Counted from the stretch's first letter, positions 16,724-26,286 are shown. The stretch is 42,979 nucleotides of DNA from JAJFUG01 sp964473155 (GCA_964473155.1 CAYYNT010000032.1:1-42979); one strand, 5' to 3'. A program made the numbers and translations. Notes: generated from the letters alone by a model not told the origin.

Positions 16724-16737
16724 TACCATGGTATAAT
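16709..16737 (+). promoter_or_regulatory. Sigma-70-type promoter of the DUF4832 lipoprotein gene
   Basis: TTGCAA (16709-16714) and a consensus TATAAT (16732-16737) are separated by 17 bases. Transcription would start near 16744, giving a leader of about 70 bases before the ATG at 16816. Its position also supports starting the protein at 16816, because the longer reading frame from 16705 begins upstream of the transcription start. Confidence 0.65.
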
Positions 16738-16815
16738 AAGCTGAGTTTTAAGACGAGGTTTCACGATGCCAATCCAGGCCGAAAATATGTTTCCATCTGC
16801 GGGGGAATCCAACGG

Positions 16816-18150
16816 ATGAACAGGCTTTTTCGACTGATGCTGGCTATACTGTTTTTAGCCGGCTGCGCCGGAGTGAAAATGATTACAGTTCGGCCCAAAG
16901 AATCAAACGAAACTCTTATCAATCCAGGGCGCGGATTTGCTTCCTCATTCCGTTTCAACGATGAAATGCAGGGTGTTCTTCATCCTCATTGCACAGTAGC
17001 CCAGTTCAGTTTCTACTGGGATGAACTGGAGCCTGTGGATGGAGAAATTAATTTCGGATTCCTCGACAGCCTGCTTTCCCGGGCAAGGATCAACGGACAG
17101 AAACTGAACTTCAGGGTGATGTGCCAGAACGGGCGGGTCGGTGTGCCACAGTGGCTGAGGGATGAAGGTCTCAAAGGCCATCCATACCCGGATGGCTCAG
17201 GCTGGCAACCGGAATACGACGATCCGCTGTTCCTGGAAAAGCATTCCCGATTGATCCGTTCATTGGCCGAACGCTATGACGGGCATCCGGATATAGATTG
17301 CATTGATATCGCTTCACTTGGAAGATGGGGTGAATGGCATACCTGGGAAACCGGTGACACTATGCCTTCGAAAGTCCTGCAGCAGAAAATTACAGACCTC
17401 TATCTTGAATCTTTTAGAACGACCCCCCTGGTCATGCAGATTGGCGGCGGAGAGATGCTCGCCCGGGCGGTAAAGGGCGGCGCCGGCTGGCGAGCGGACT
17501 GTTTCGGAGATATGGGAGAGGATTCTGCGCAGTGGAGCCATATGCGGTCATTCTATCAGCAGGCTCTGGATGCGGCAGATGCCAGCCTGGCGTGGAAGAA
17601 CGGCCCGGTCGTTTTCGAGTCCTGCTGGACTATGCAGCATTGGTATGATAAAGGTTGGGATATAGATTACATCCTGTCTGAAGCCCTGCGCTGGCATGGA
17701 TCAGTCTGGAGCAACAAATCCGAGGCCATACCGGAGCAATGGTGGCCCAAAATTGTGGAATTCGAAAAAAAAATGGGCTATCGCTTTACAGTAAGGCAGT
17801 TCGTCTATCCTTCCAGGTCAGGACCGGGGGATGATTTCACCTGCCGCCTGGAGATTGAGAACACTGGCGTCGCCCCCTGCTACCACAACTTCCCGCCGAC
17901 CTTAAAGCTTGAATCTTCAAAAAACGGTTACGCGGTCTGCCTGCGGAGCGAAACCGATATTAAGTCCTGGATGCCGGGACTTTCCGAAGTCGAGATCCGT
18001 CTGGCAATCCCCGGGAATATCCTCAACGGCAGTTACGTTTTGAGTCTGGCTCTGCTCGATACTTTAACAGGAAATCCGGCGATTCATCTGGCCAACGAAG
18101 GCATAGATGATCATGGCTGGTTGAATCTTGGGCAGATAGAAATCCATTGA
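16816..18150 (+). CDS. DUF4832-type lipoprotein, probable glycosidase-like TIM barrel
   Basis: 444 aa from the ATG at 16816. The start gives a clean lipoprotein signal (hydrophobic core, then LAGC with the acylated Cys at 17). The body has the features of DUF4874/DUF4832 proteins: NPGRGF near the N-terminus, an F-Y-WDELEP stretch typical of a barrel glycosidase, a Gly-Arg-Trp-Gly-Glu (~170) and the ESCWTMQHWYDKGWDIDYIL block, followed by a C-terminal beta-sandwich (~330-444). Biochemical activity is not established as far as I know; the W-rich cleft and acidic residues suggest carbohydrate binding or hydrolysis. It is divergent from pelA across a 319-base promoter region. Because the PelA here lacks its hydrolase domain, this lipoprotein may act on the same polymer (inference). 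Confidence 0.82.
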   Translation: MNRLFRLMLAILFLAGCAGVKMITVRPKESNETLINPGRGFASSFRFNDEMQGVLHPHCTVAQFSFYWDELEPVDGEINFGFLDSLLSRARINGQKLNFRVMCQNGRVGVPQWLRDEGLKGHPYPDGSGWQPEYDDPLFLEKHSRLIRSLAERYDGHPDIDCIDIASLGRWGEWHTWETGDTMPSKVLQQKITDLYLESFRTTPLVMQIGGGEMLARAVKGGAGWRADCFGDMGEDSAQWSHMRSFYQQALDAADASLAWKNGPVVFESCWTMQHWYDKGWDIDYILSEALRWHGSVWSNKSEAIPEQWWPKIVEFEKKMGYRFTVRQFVYPSRSGPGDDFTCRLEIENTGVAPCYHNFPPTLKLESSKNGYAVCLRSETDIKSWMPGLSEVEIRLAIPGNILNGSYVLSLALLDTLTGNPAIHLANEGIDDHGWLNLGQIEIH

Positions 18151-18220
18151 AACCGCCAGAAAAGCGAATTGAATGCTGGTATTAGCGCCAAAGCCGGATT
18201 CAATTAACTAAAGCGCCAGC

Positions 18221-18250
18221 TTGTATTTTGCTGGATATTGCAAGTATAAT
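18221..18250 (+). promoter_or_regulatory. Candidate promoter of the phosphorelay operon
   Basis: TTGTAT (18221-18226) and a consensus TATAAT (18245-18250) are 18 bases apart. Initiation would fall near 18257. That is on top of the ATG at 18256, so this promoter fits the downstream TTG start at 18304 better. Confidence 0.45.
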
Positions 18251-18303
18251 TACAAATGACCGATTCGTCAGTTGCCCATAAATCTGAAGGAGAATTCGCA
18301 CAC

Positions 18304-21300
18304 TTGATCCCAATGGCTAAATCCTTCTCCATTTCACATCTTTTTGACCGCCAGGCTTGTCATGTTTATGTGAGCAGTTCGGCGTGTGAAGCCACCGGAT
18401 ACAACCGGAAAGAGCTGCTCGAAATGACGGTCTTTGATACCTATCCGGATATCAGGAAGAAAGACTGGGATGATTTGTGGAAAACGGCCAGGGATCAGGA
18501 TTCCTGTTCATTCAGAACCTCCTGCCGCCGGAAGAACGGCGCAGTGTTTCCAGTCGAAGCCAACGCGACGTACATGAAGCTGGATGGTGGTGAATATCTG
18601 CTGCTTAACGGAAGAAGCCTCACCGAAATCGAAAATGTCGACAGCGCATTAAACTTGAACGGAAAAAGTCTCGAAAAATTGCTCTCCGCTGCAACCCAGT
18701 TTTCAATTATCGCGACCGACATGAGTGGCCTGATTACCGTGTTCAACAGCGGCGCCGAACGCATGCTCGGATACACGAGCGGAGAAATGGTCGGCAAAAA
18801 GACTCCGGAGATTATTCATCTGAAGTCCGAGGTAATAGCTTGGGGCCGTGAATTGAGCGAACAACTTGGCATAGAGGCCAAGGGATTCGATGTATTCGTG
18901 GCCCGGGCAAAGCGGGGGCATTTTGATGAAAAAGAATGTACGTATGTCACAAAAGACGGCAGACACCTGACCGTAAACCTTATAGTGACGGCGGTTAAAG
19001 ACGAAGCCGGTGACATCACCGGTTTTCTGGGCATAGCTCAGGATATCACCTCCAGAAAGCAGGCCGAGAACAGGCTTCGCGAGAGCGAAGAGCGATTCCA
19101 CCGATTTGCCGACAGTTCTCCGGTTATGATCTGGATGTCCGGGAATGATAAGTCCTTCTATTATTTCAACAAAACCTGGCTGGATTTCACCGGCCGGACT
19201 CCAGATCAGGAAATTGGGATGGGATGGGCCGAGGGAGTGCATATTGCTGACCTTCAGCAATGTCTCGATACTTTCAATGGCGCATTCGACAGACGAGAGC
19301 CATTCCGGATTGAATACCGTCTGCGCCGTAATGACGGCGAGTTCCGCTGGATATTTGATATAGGGACCCCACAGTTTGGCTCTGATGGCAGTTTCGAGGG
19401 TTACATCGGCACCTGTATCGATATCACCGAGCGCAAACAGGCGCTTGAGGAACTCGACAGGTATTTCCAGCTTGCCGGTGACATGTTCTGCATCGCCGAT
19501 GTCCAAGGGTATTTCCTCCGTATCAACAAAGCCTTCGAACGGACTCTCGGTTACACAGCTCAGGAGCTGCTGAGCCTGCCTATCATTGGTCTTGTCCATC
19601 CAGATGACATACAGGTGACACAATCAGTAATGATGGAACTGATCGAAGGAAGGGAGGTGGCCGATTTTCAGAATCGTTACAGGAGAAGCGACGGGAGTTA
19701 TATCTGGATTTCCTGGAACGCAACTCCGATTCCGCAGGAGGGCTTGATATACGCCGTGGCCAGGGATATTTCGGAAAGAAGAATGATGGAAGAATCACTG
19801 CGCCAGAGTGAACAGCGATACAGGAACATTTTCTGGGACGTAAGCATCTCAATCTGGGAAGAGGATATATCGGGAGTTCTTGAAAAATTAGAGTTACTCA
19901 GGCTGGCTGGTGTTTCCGACCTGCGGGAATTCCTGAGCAGCAACCAGGCTGCGGTTATCGATCTTATGAGGGAGATAAAGGTAATTGATGTGAATGATGC
20001 AACACTCGATCTTTACGGCGCGTCAACCAAGGAAGAGCTGCTCGGATCGCTCGACAAGATAATGAATCCAGCATCCCTGCCGACTTTTATCGAGCTTGTT
20101 GCAGCGCTGGCCGAGGGCAGAACATCGTTCGAAGTCGAAGGACTGAATCAGACCCTGAAAGGTGACACGATAAATGTCCTGATGCGTATTTCGATGCCAA
20201 GTAACATATACCATTCAGGACGGATACTTGTAAGCATATTGAATATCACGGACCGTAAGAAGGCGGAATACAAGCTCAGGCAGAGCGAGGCGGAACTGGC
20301 CGAGGCCCAGCGTATCGCCGGTACAGGCAACTGGAGCTGGGATATTGAAAAGGATGAGGTTCGCTGGTCTGCACAGACTTTCAGGATTTTTGGCCTCGAT
20401 CAGGATAAATTTAAAGCCTCCTATAAAACTTTTCTTGAGCTGGTCCATCCTGAGGATCGGGTGAAATTGCAGCAAGCGATAGAAAAAACGATCAGGAATA
20501 AAGAAACATATCATATCCAGCACCGTCTGATCCGTCCCGATGGGGAAATACGCTGGGCCTATGGTCAGGCTGAGACCATTTTTGACGAGCAGGGCAAACC
20601 TGTAAGAATTGTCGGGACCGTACAGGACATAACGGAGCGGATAAGGGCCGAGGAAGCCCTGAAGGAGAGTGAGGAACGTCTCAGTCTGGTCATCAGAGGG
20701 ACCGGAGTAGGCCTCTGGGACTGGAATGTTCAGACCGGTGAACTGGTGATTAACGAGCTCTGGGCTGAAATTGTCGGGTATGAGCTGAGTGAACTTCAAC
20801 CTGTAAGCATCAAAACCTGGATAGACCTGGCGCACCCGGATGATCTGAAAAGATCGAACGAATTACTGGGAAAGCACTTCTCCGGCGATCTTGACCTTTA
20901 TGACTTTGAATGCAGGATGCGACATAAAGATGGGGACTGGATCTGGGTCCATGACCGGGGGAAAGTAGTGGAATGGACTACAGATGGCAAACCCCTGAGA
21001 ATGACCGGGACGCACTCGAATATTACGAGACGGCGTCATCTTGAGGAAGAAAGATCGTTTCTTGCATCTATTGTCGAATCAACACCGGATGCAGTGATAG
21101 GCGAGACCAAAGAAGGTGTTATCCGAAGCGTCAATCGCGGGGCTGAACAGCTTTACGGTTACAGCGAAAAAGAATTGCTGGGAAACAACATGCAGATTCT
21201 TTCCCCTCCTGAAAAACAGGATGAGTTCGCGCGTATTATTAAAATTATTAAATCCGGCAAAAGATTGAAGGATTATCAAACGGTCAGGTTACGCAAAGAT

Positions 21301-22503
21301 GGTTCATTGATCGATGTGTCTCTGACAGTTTCGCCGATCCTGGATTCAGAAAAGCAGATGATAGGATCGTCAAGTATTGCGCGGGATATTACTGAAAGAA
21401 AACAAGCCCAGGAGACAATAAGGGACAACGAGGAAAGGCTGCGCTCAATCCTGAACAACATCATCGATGGTATAATAATAGCGAATGAAAAAGGTATTAT
21501 AGAAGCAATTAATCCTGCGGTTGTACGAATTTTCGGCTACGAGGAAAAAGATCTCATCGGATCGAATGTAAGGATTCTGATGCCGGAACCGTATAAAAGT
21601 GACCATGACAGGTATCTCGAAAACTATCAAAAGACCGGGGAGGCCCATGTTATAGGAACAGGGAGGGAAGTCACCGGACTGAAAAAAGATGGAAGTGTTT
21701 TCCCGCTCGATCTGTCTATAGTCGAGATGAAACTGGGAGGCGGGAAGAAATTCGTCGGCGTAACACGGGATATAACAGAACGCAAGCGTGCACAGCAGGA
21801 AATGGAAAGACTCCTTCACGAGGTGGAAGGCGCCAACCGCGAGTTGAAGGATTTCGCTTACGTTATCTCACACGACCTCAAAGCTCCGCTCAGGGCGATA
21901 GGTTCGCTTGTAAGCTGGATTTCATCAGATTACAGCGATAAGATAGAAGCTGAGGGGCAGGAAATGATTAATCTGCTCGAAGGCCGCGTGAAACGGATGC
22001 ATGACTTGATCGACGGGGTGCTTGAGTACTCCCGGGTTGGCCGCATACGTGAGGAACAGGTCGAAATCAACTTGAATGAGCTTGTCGAAGAAGTGACCGG
22101 TTTCATCGGCAAGCCAGAAAATTTCCTGATTACAGTTGAAAAGAAACTCCCTACAGTCTGCCTGGAAAGGACACGTATTCAGCAACTTTTCCAGAACCTG
22201 ATCTCAAACGCGATCAAATACAACGACAAAACGCAGGGAGAGGTCCGGATAAGTTGCGAGCGGGACGGTGATTTCTGGCGGTTCAGGGTCTCCGACAACG
22301 GCCCTGGGATAGACTCGAAGTATTTCGAGAAGATATTCCAGATATTTCAAACACTTGCGGCCCGCGATGATGTGGACAGCACGGGAGTTGGCCTCTCGCT
22401 CGTAAAAAAGATCGTCGAAATGTACGGGGGCCGGGTCTGGGTGGAATCTGAGTTAGGCAAAGGCGCGACTTTCCTGTTCACCCTTCCGGTGCACAAAGGA
22501 TAA
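18304..22503 (+). CDS. Soluble histidine kinase with about nine PAS domains
   Basis: About 1399 aa, with no signal or membrane segment. Nine PAS/PAC units run in tandem, recognised by repeated closing motifs such as DITERKQA, DITSRKQA and NITRRRHLE. They are followed by a HisKA dimerisation domain with the phospho-acceptor in VISHDLKAPLR and an HATPase with N box (NLISNAIKYND), DNGPGID and GVGLSLVKK. One PAS unit (about 505-655) is longer and atypical. It is a cytosolic sensor of several possible ligands and feeds the receivers encoded just downstream. An ATG at 18256 adds 16 residues, but it lacks a ribosome binding site and would sit at the transcription start. The TTG at 18304 has AAGGAG about 11 bases upstream, so I prefer it. 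The next gene begins 22 bases after the stop. Confidence 0.88.
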   Translation: MIPMAKSFSISHLFDRQACHVYVSSSACEATGYNRKELLEMTVFDTYPDIRKKDWDDLWKTARDQDSCSFRTSCRRKNGAVFPVEANATYMKLDGGEYLLLNGRSLTEIENVDSALNLNGKSLEKLLSAATQFSIIATDMSGLITVFNSGAERMLGYTSGEMVGKKTPEIIHLKSEVIAWGRELSEQLGIEAKGFDVFVARAKRGHFDEKECTYVTKDGRHLTVNLIVTAVKDEAGDITGFLGIAQDITSRKQAENRLRESEERFHRFADSSPVMIWMSGNDKSFYYFNKTWLDFTGRTPDQEIGMGWAEGVHIADLQQCLDTFNGAFDRREPFRIEYRLRRNDGEFRWIFDIGTPQFGSDGSFEGYIGTCIDITERKQALEELDRYFQLAGDMFCIADVQGYFLRINKAFERTLGYTAQELLSLPIIGLVHPDDIQVTQSVMMELIEGREVADFQNRYRRSDGSYIWISWNATPIPQEGLIYAVARDISERRMMEESLRQSEQRYRNIFWDVSISIWEEDISGVLEKLELLRLAGVSDLREFLSSNQAAVIDLMREIKVIDVNDATLDLYGASTKEELLGSLDKIMNPASLPTFIELVAALAEGRTSFEVEGLNQTLKGDTINVLMRISMPSNIYHSGRILVSILNITDRKKAEYKLRQSEAELAEAQRIAGTGNWSWDIEKDEVRWSAQTFRIFGLDQDKFKASYKTFLELVHPEDRVKLQQAIEKTIRNKETYHIQHRLIRPDGEIRWAYGQAETIFDEQGKPVRIVGTVQDITERIRAEEALKESEERLSLVIRGTGVGLWDWNVQTGELVINELWAEIVGYELSELQPVSIKTWIDLAHPDDLKRSNELLGKHFSGDLDLYDFECRMRHKDGDWIWVHDRGKVVEWTTDGKPLRMTGTHSNITRRRHLEEERSFLASIVESTPDAVIGETKEGVIRSVNRGAEQLYGYSEKELLGNNMQILSPPEKQDEFARIIKIIKSGKRLKDYQTVRLRKDGSLIDVSLTVSPILDSEKQMIGSSSIARDITERKQAQETIRDNEERLRSILNNIIDGIIIANEKGIIEAINPAVVRIFGYEEKDLIGSNVRILMPEPYKSDHDRYLENYQKTGEAHVIGTGREVTGLKKDGSVFPLDLSIVEMKLGGGKKFVGVTRDITERKRAQQEMERLLHEVEGANRELKDFAYVISHDLKAPLRAIGSLVSWISSDYSDKIEAEGQEMINLLEGRVKRMHDLIDGVLEYSRVGRIREEQVEINLNELVEEVTGFIGKPENFLITVEKKLPTVCLERTRIQQLFQNLISNAIKYNDKTQGEVRISCERDGDFWRFRVSDNGPGIDSKYFEKIFQIFQTLAARDDVDSTGVGLSLVKKIVEMYGGRVWVESELGKGATFLFTLPVHKG

Positions 22504-22525
22504 TTACTCGGCTCTGAGGGATAAG

Positions 22526-22942
22526 TTGAAAAAAGACATTAATCAGATCCTCCTGGTGGAAGACGACCAGGTGGATTCTATGACGGTCAGACGTGCGCTA
22601 CGGGACCTAAAGGACGGGCATGGTCTTACTGTAAAAAGCAACGGCGAGGAAGCTCTCGCCTACCTTCGTGAACCTGGAACAGTCCCTCCAGGATTGATCC
22701 TGCTCGATATCAACATGCCCAGGATGAACGGGATCGAATTCCTGCGGATAATAAAGCAGGACGAAAGATTGAAAAAAATACCCGTCGTCGTTCTGACAAC
22801 TTCGAACGATGAGCAGGACAGGATGCACAGTTTTAATCTGGGAGTAGCAGGATACATGTTGAAGCCAGTCATTTACGATAATTTCGTCGAAGTGATGAAA
22901 ACTATATTGCTCTATTGGAATACAAGCCAACAGCCGGATTGA
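22526..22942 (+). CDS. Rcp1-like single-domain response regulator
   Basis: 138 aa, receiver only. It has the N-terminal acidic pair (LLVEDDQVDS), the phospho-acceptor Asp ~61 (LLDINMPRMNG), LTTS and a Lys-Pro (MLKPV). The extended loop before the Asp strand and the VDSMTVRRAL pattern are typical of the Rcp1 family that partners phytochrome-like and multi-PAS kinases. The start is TTG with GAGGG five bases upstream; no ATG is available. It follows the nine-PAS kinase by 22 bases and is its most likely direct phospho-acceptor. Confidence 0.9.
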   Translation: MKKDINQILLVEDDQVDSMTVRRALRDLKDGHGLTVKSNGEEALAYLREPGTVPPGLILLDINMPRMNGIEFLRIIKQDERLKKIPVVVLTTSNDEQDRMHSFNLGVAGYMLKPVIYDNFVEVMKTILLYWNTSQQPD

Positions 22943-22954
22943 GAGGTTGTGTTC

Positions 22955-24478
22955 ATGGAGCATGAAAAAATAAGGTTGCTGCTTGTCGAGGATGACAGGG
23001 TCGACCAGATGGCATTCGAGCGCGCGATGCGCGACGAGAAGGACAGGCTCCGATACCGCATCGCCGGGACGCTGGAAGAAGCTTTTGTTCTTCTTTCGAC
23101 AGACGAGTTCGACATTGTCGTCACAGACTTCAACCTTGGAGAGGCAACCGCTTTCGATCTTTTGGAAAAAATCAAGGATTTGCCTGTTATTGTGACCACC
23201 GGCCAGGGAAATGAGGAAATTGCGGTGCGGGCGATGCGCGGTGGTGCGTATGATTACCTTATTAAAGATCCGGCGCGCAATTATCTAAAGGTCCTGATAC
23301 CTTCAGTCGATAAGGCTGTCTCCTTTGCCCGCGCCACAAGGGAAAGGGATGAATTATTTGGCATGCTGGCGGAAAAGAAGGAAGAACTGGACACTGTCCT
23401 TTCCAGCGTCGCAGAAGGGATTCTAAGCCTGGACAGTGAGTTGAATGTCACCCTGGTAAATCCGGCTTTTCTTAAAATAATCGAGCGTAACGCGGATGAA
23501 ATAGTCGGAAAGTCGATGTATGCTATCTGTTCAAGAGCCGATGCGGACAAGGGAGGCAAAGAAGAGGAAATATCTCTTTTAAAACAGACCCTACAGACCG
23601 GCGCCGTGACCAGCGGCCGCGCCGAGATAATTACCGGCGAGGGCCACGCCGTAACGATACAATTTATTAATTCACCATTAAGAGACCACAGGGGCAGAGT
23701 GATAGGGGTGGTTAAAACAGTAAGGGATATATCGCGTGAAGCTGAGATTGATAGAATGAAAAACGATTTTATCTCCACTGTTTCCCACGAGCTCAGGACT
23801 CCGCTGACTTCCATAAAAGGGTACATTGATATTATTCTTGATGGAGACACGGGACCCATAAACGAGACACAGAAAGAATTCCTCGGTATTGTGGTTCGCA
23901 ATGCAAACCGCCTGGGTGAACTCATAAACGACCTCCTTGATGTGGAAAAAATCGAGTCCGGAAAAATTGAAATGACGATGACAAGAGTGCGTTTGCAGCC
24001 CTTACTTAAAATGGCCGCGGAAACGATGCGTGCTATGGCGGAACAAAGATCCCTCGAACTGGTGCTTGAAAGTGAATCCGACATGTTTATTTTTGCGGAC
24101 GAAGACCGGATCATGCAGGCGCTGATGAACTTGCTGTCGAACTCAATCAAATTTACTGCCAGTGGAAGAGTCACTCTGGGGATGAAAAAAAACGGAGAAT
24201 ATGCGGAGATTTATGTATGTGATACGGGGATTGGTATAAGTCAGACGGATCAGGAAAAGCTCTTCACCAAGTTTTTCCGCGCAGATGACGATTATGTGCG
24301 GCAAGCCGGTGGAACCGGCCTGGGCCTTTCAATTGTCAAAGCCATCGTGGAAAAGCACGGAGGAGAGATAAGTGTGGAAAGCGAAATCGGTAAAGGGACC
24401 TGCTTCCGTTTTCTTATACCGTTAATTTCCGAGCCTGATTCAAACTTTGACAGACAAAACCCGACACAACCAAATTAG
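22955..24478 (+). CDS. Receiver-PAS-histidine kinase hybrid
   Basis: 507 aa from the ATG at 22955 (GAGAGG 8 bases upstream; the GTG at 22949 is too close to that site). Domain order is receiver (~1-120, Asp in DIVVTDFNLG), a short coiled coil, PAS (~145-265), HisKA with FISTVSHELRTPL, and HATPase with NLLSNSIKF, DTGIGIS and GTGLGLSIVKAIVEKHGG. Having an N-terminal receiver, it can accept phosphate from the upstream kinase and then signal through its own transmitter, making it a mid-relay node. It is soluble and sits 12 bases after the Rcp1-like gene. Confidence 0.9.
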   Translation: MEHEKIRLLLVEDDRVDQMAFERAMRDEKDRLRYRIAGTLEEAFVLLSTDEFDIVVTDFNLGEATAFDLLEKIKDLPVIVTTGQGNEEIAVRAMRGGAYDYLIKDPARNYLKVLIPSVDKAVSFARATRERDELFGMLAEKKEELDTVLSSVAEGILSLDSELNVTLVNPAFLKIIERNADEIVGKSMYAICSRADADKGGKEEEISLLKQTLQTGAVTSGRAEIITGEGHAVTIQFINSPLRDHRGRVIGVVKTVRDISREAEIDRMKNDFISTVSHELRTPLTSIKGYIDIILDGDTGPINETQKEFLGIVVRNANRLGELINDLLDVEKIESGKIEMTMTRVRLQPLLKMAAETMRAMAEQRSLELVLESESDMFIFADEDRIMQALMNLLSNSIKFTASGRVTLGMKKNGEYAEIYVCDTGIGISQTDQEKLFTKFFRADDDYVRQAGGTGLGLSIVKAIVEKHGGEISVESEIGKGTCFRFLIPLISEPDSNFDRQNPTQPN

Positions 24479-24494
24479 GAGCGGATGTCTCACT

Positions 24495-25538
24495 ATGAGC
24501 GACAATCCAGAAAATAAGGACAGCCCGCTGATACTCGTTGTTGACGATGAGCCGGATATCCTGAACCTGATCAAGACGAATCTGAACCGTATCGGTTACC
24601 GCCGGCTGGCTCTGGCCTCGGACGGCCAGCAGGCTCTTGATTTCGTTAAACATCAGGTGCCGGACCTGATCCTTCTGGATATAATGATGCCGGGAGTTTC
24701 AGGTATCAGGGTATGCGACCAGTTGAAGAAAAGCCCTCAATACCATCATATCCCGATCATAATGGTTTCGGCTCTCGGCGACCTGAAAAACAAGGCCGAG
24801 GCCTACAAGAGCGGCGCTAACGATTATCTGACGAAACCGGTCGATGTGATAACCATGGCAGCCAGAATAAGGGCTATCCTGGAAACGAGACAACTGGAGG
24901 AGAAAGTCCGGCTTTTATCAGACAACAAGGCCATTTCAAGCGCTCAGTTTGATTTCCTTTACCTGCATGGGAGAATCCTGGCCGAACTCGAAAGATGCCG
25001 TCGCCGTGAAATACCGTTCTCTCTGATATATACCGATATAGATTACATGAAAATGATTAATCTGGAATTCTCCGATGCAGTTGGCGACAGCGTAATCTGG
25101 CAGGTTCGCAATATCTGTCGCGAAAGAGCGCCAGAAAAGGCGATAATCATTACCTCCAACGGTGACAAAAATCTTATTCTGCTTCCCGGTATCGGAGAAG
25201 GTCGCGTTCATACCATAGCCGATGATATCATGGATCGGGTTCGATTTGTTCCGCTACCCATGGAGCCAGCGGCGCGTGACTCCAGGGAAGTTTTGTTAAA
25301 AAGTGCAAAAGGGATTACGCGTGTTGGACTGAGCATGGGGATAGTGACCTGGGATAAGATTGAATCGATTGAAGCGGATAAATTGCTGGAACTTACTTCC
25401 CGAGCTCTCCGGACCGCCAAGGAACAGGGCCGGGGGAAGAAAGTTCAGTTCCGGTTTTACAGTCAATCCAAGGGAGATGCCGAGCACAAGATAGATAAAA
25501 CAGTAGTCAAGGACTACGGGAGGAAAAATGAAGCATAG
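24495..25538 (+). CDS. Response regulator with a degenerate GGDEF domain
   Basis: 347 aa. The receiver (~10-130) has Asp62 in LLDIMMPG and a TKP near 114; a GGDEF-fold domain covers ~150-325. The metal-binding strand is partly kept (YTDIDYMKMIN), but the signature reads SNGDKN where active cyclases have GGDEF, with Lys in place of the catalytic acid and Asn in place of Phe. Cyclase activity is therefore unlikely, and I see no RxxD inhibitory site. It probably works as a phosphorylation-controlled partner or nucleotide-sensing domain. The ATG at 24495 is chosen because the longer frame starts inside the preceding gene; AGGAGC lies somewhat far upstream. Its end overlaps the next receiver gene by 11 bases. 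Confidence 0.86.
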   Translation: MSDNPENKDSPLILVVDDEPDILNLIKTNLNRIGYRRLALASDGQQALDFVKHQVPDLILLDIMMPGVSGIRVCDQLKKSPQYHHIPIIMVSALGDLKNKAEAYKSGANDYLTKPVDVITMAARIRAILETRQLEEKVRLLSDNKAISSAQFDFLYLHGRILAELERCRRREIPFSLIYTDIDYMKMINLEFSDAVGDSVIWQVRNICRERAPEKAIIITSNGDKNLILLPGIGEGRVHTIADDIMDRVRFVPLPMEPAARDSREVLLKSAKGITRVGLSMGIVTWDKIESIEADKLLELTSRALRTAKEQGRGKKVQFRFYSQSKGDAEHKIDKTVVKDYGRKNEA

Positions 25539-25962
25539 AATTCTCATTGCTGAGGATGACCAGGACATAGGCCGCCTGGCTGTGTTCAAGCTGAAGCGTG
25601 AGGGTTGGGAAATCATCTGGAAGACAGATGGCAAGTCGGCATTGGACAGCGCCCTGATCATGCCTCCCGATCTTATTATCCTTGATATAATGATGCCGGT
25701 TATGGACGGTTACGAAGTGCTCGATGCTTTGAAGAAAGATCAGAAGACGCAGGATATTCCTGTAATCCTCTTTACGGCACGGGGGCAGGTTTCCGACGTA
25801 ATGAAAGGCAAACAGTTCAAGGTTGTGGATTATATTGTAAAACCGTTCAAGCCTAATGAACTGGCGGGAAGGGTCCGGAAAATATTGGAGGGGGATAAAC
25901 CGAAGGTGGAGGCGCCATCGCCGGAGAGTGTACAGGACTTCGAAAAGAAAGAGAAAGAATAG
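25528..25962 (+). CDS. Single-domain response regulator
   Basis: 144 aa. The receiver has AEDDQD at the N-terminus, Asp53 in LDIMMPVMDG, FTARG and VKPFKPNE, followed by a charged ~25-residue tail. The start overlaps the previous stop by 11 bases and has GGGAGG before it, indicating translational coupling. It is clearly paralogous to the receiver at 30766-31203: both share the KREXWXXIWXTDGXSAL pattern. With no output domain it is likely a shuttle to or from the HPt protein encoded next. Confidence 0.9.
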   Translation: MKHRILIAEDDQDIGRLAVFKLKREGWEIIWKTDGKSALDSALIMPPDLIILDIMMPVMDGYEVLDALKKDQKTQDIPVILFTARGQVSDVMKGKQFKVVDYIVKPFKPNELAGRVRKILEGDKPKVEAPSPESVQDFEKKEKE

Positions 25963-25995
25963 TTCTGCCTATATCTTTTATTATTGGGAAAAAGT

Positions 25996-26286
25996 TTGAA
26001 AATCAACATCGACAGAGATATTGAGCACCTGATTCCTGAATTCATGGCAAACCGGGCTGCCGATATAAAAAAAATGCAATCCCTCCTTCGACTGGGGGAT
26101 CGTGACTCTATCTCGAAGATCGCTCACAGGATGAAAGGCGCGGCAGGCAGCTATGGCTTCTCGGATTTGAGTGAAATTGCAGCCCGGATCGAGTCGGAGG
26201 CGCAGCGCGCCGGCAGCGACACGTTAAATGCCCTTATCAGTGCTCTGACCGATCACCTGGAATCTCTGGAGATCAGCTTTATCTGA
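25996..26286 (+). CDS. HPt-domain phosphotransfer protein
   Basis: 96 aa, all helical. The histidine phosphotransfer motif AHRMKGAAGSYGF is complete, with the acceptor His at ~44. A free-standing HPt completes the relay of kinases and receivers in this operon and can pass phosphate to a distant regulator such as the NtrC-type protein encoded convergently 32 bases away. The start is uncertain: TTG at 25996 has a weak GGGA upstream, while an in-frame TTG at 25984 has none; no ATG exists before the domain. Confidence 0.85.
   Translation: MKINIDRDIEHLIPEFMANRAADIKKMQSLLRLGDRDSISKIAHRMKGAAGSYGFSDLSEIAARIESEAQRAGSDTLNALISALTDHLESLEISFI

Noticed and set aside
24485..24517. A ten-codon frame (ATG at 24485) just before the degenerate-GGDEF gene, possibly a leader peptide.
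   Set aside because: It has no attenuator-like structure, overlaps the real start and is within chance expectation.
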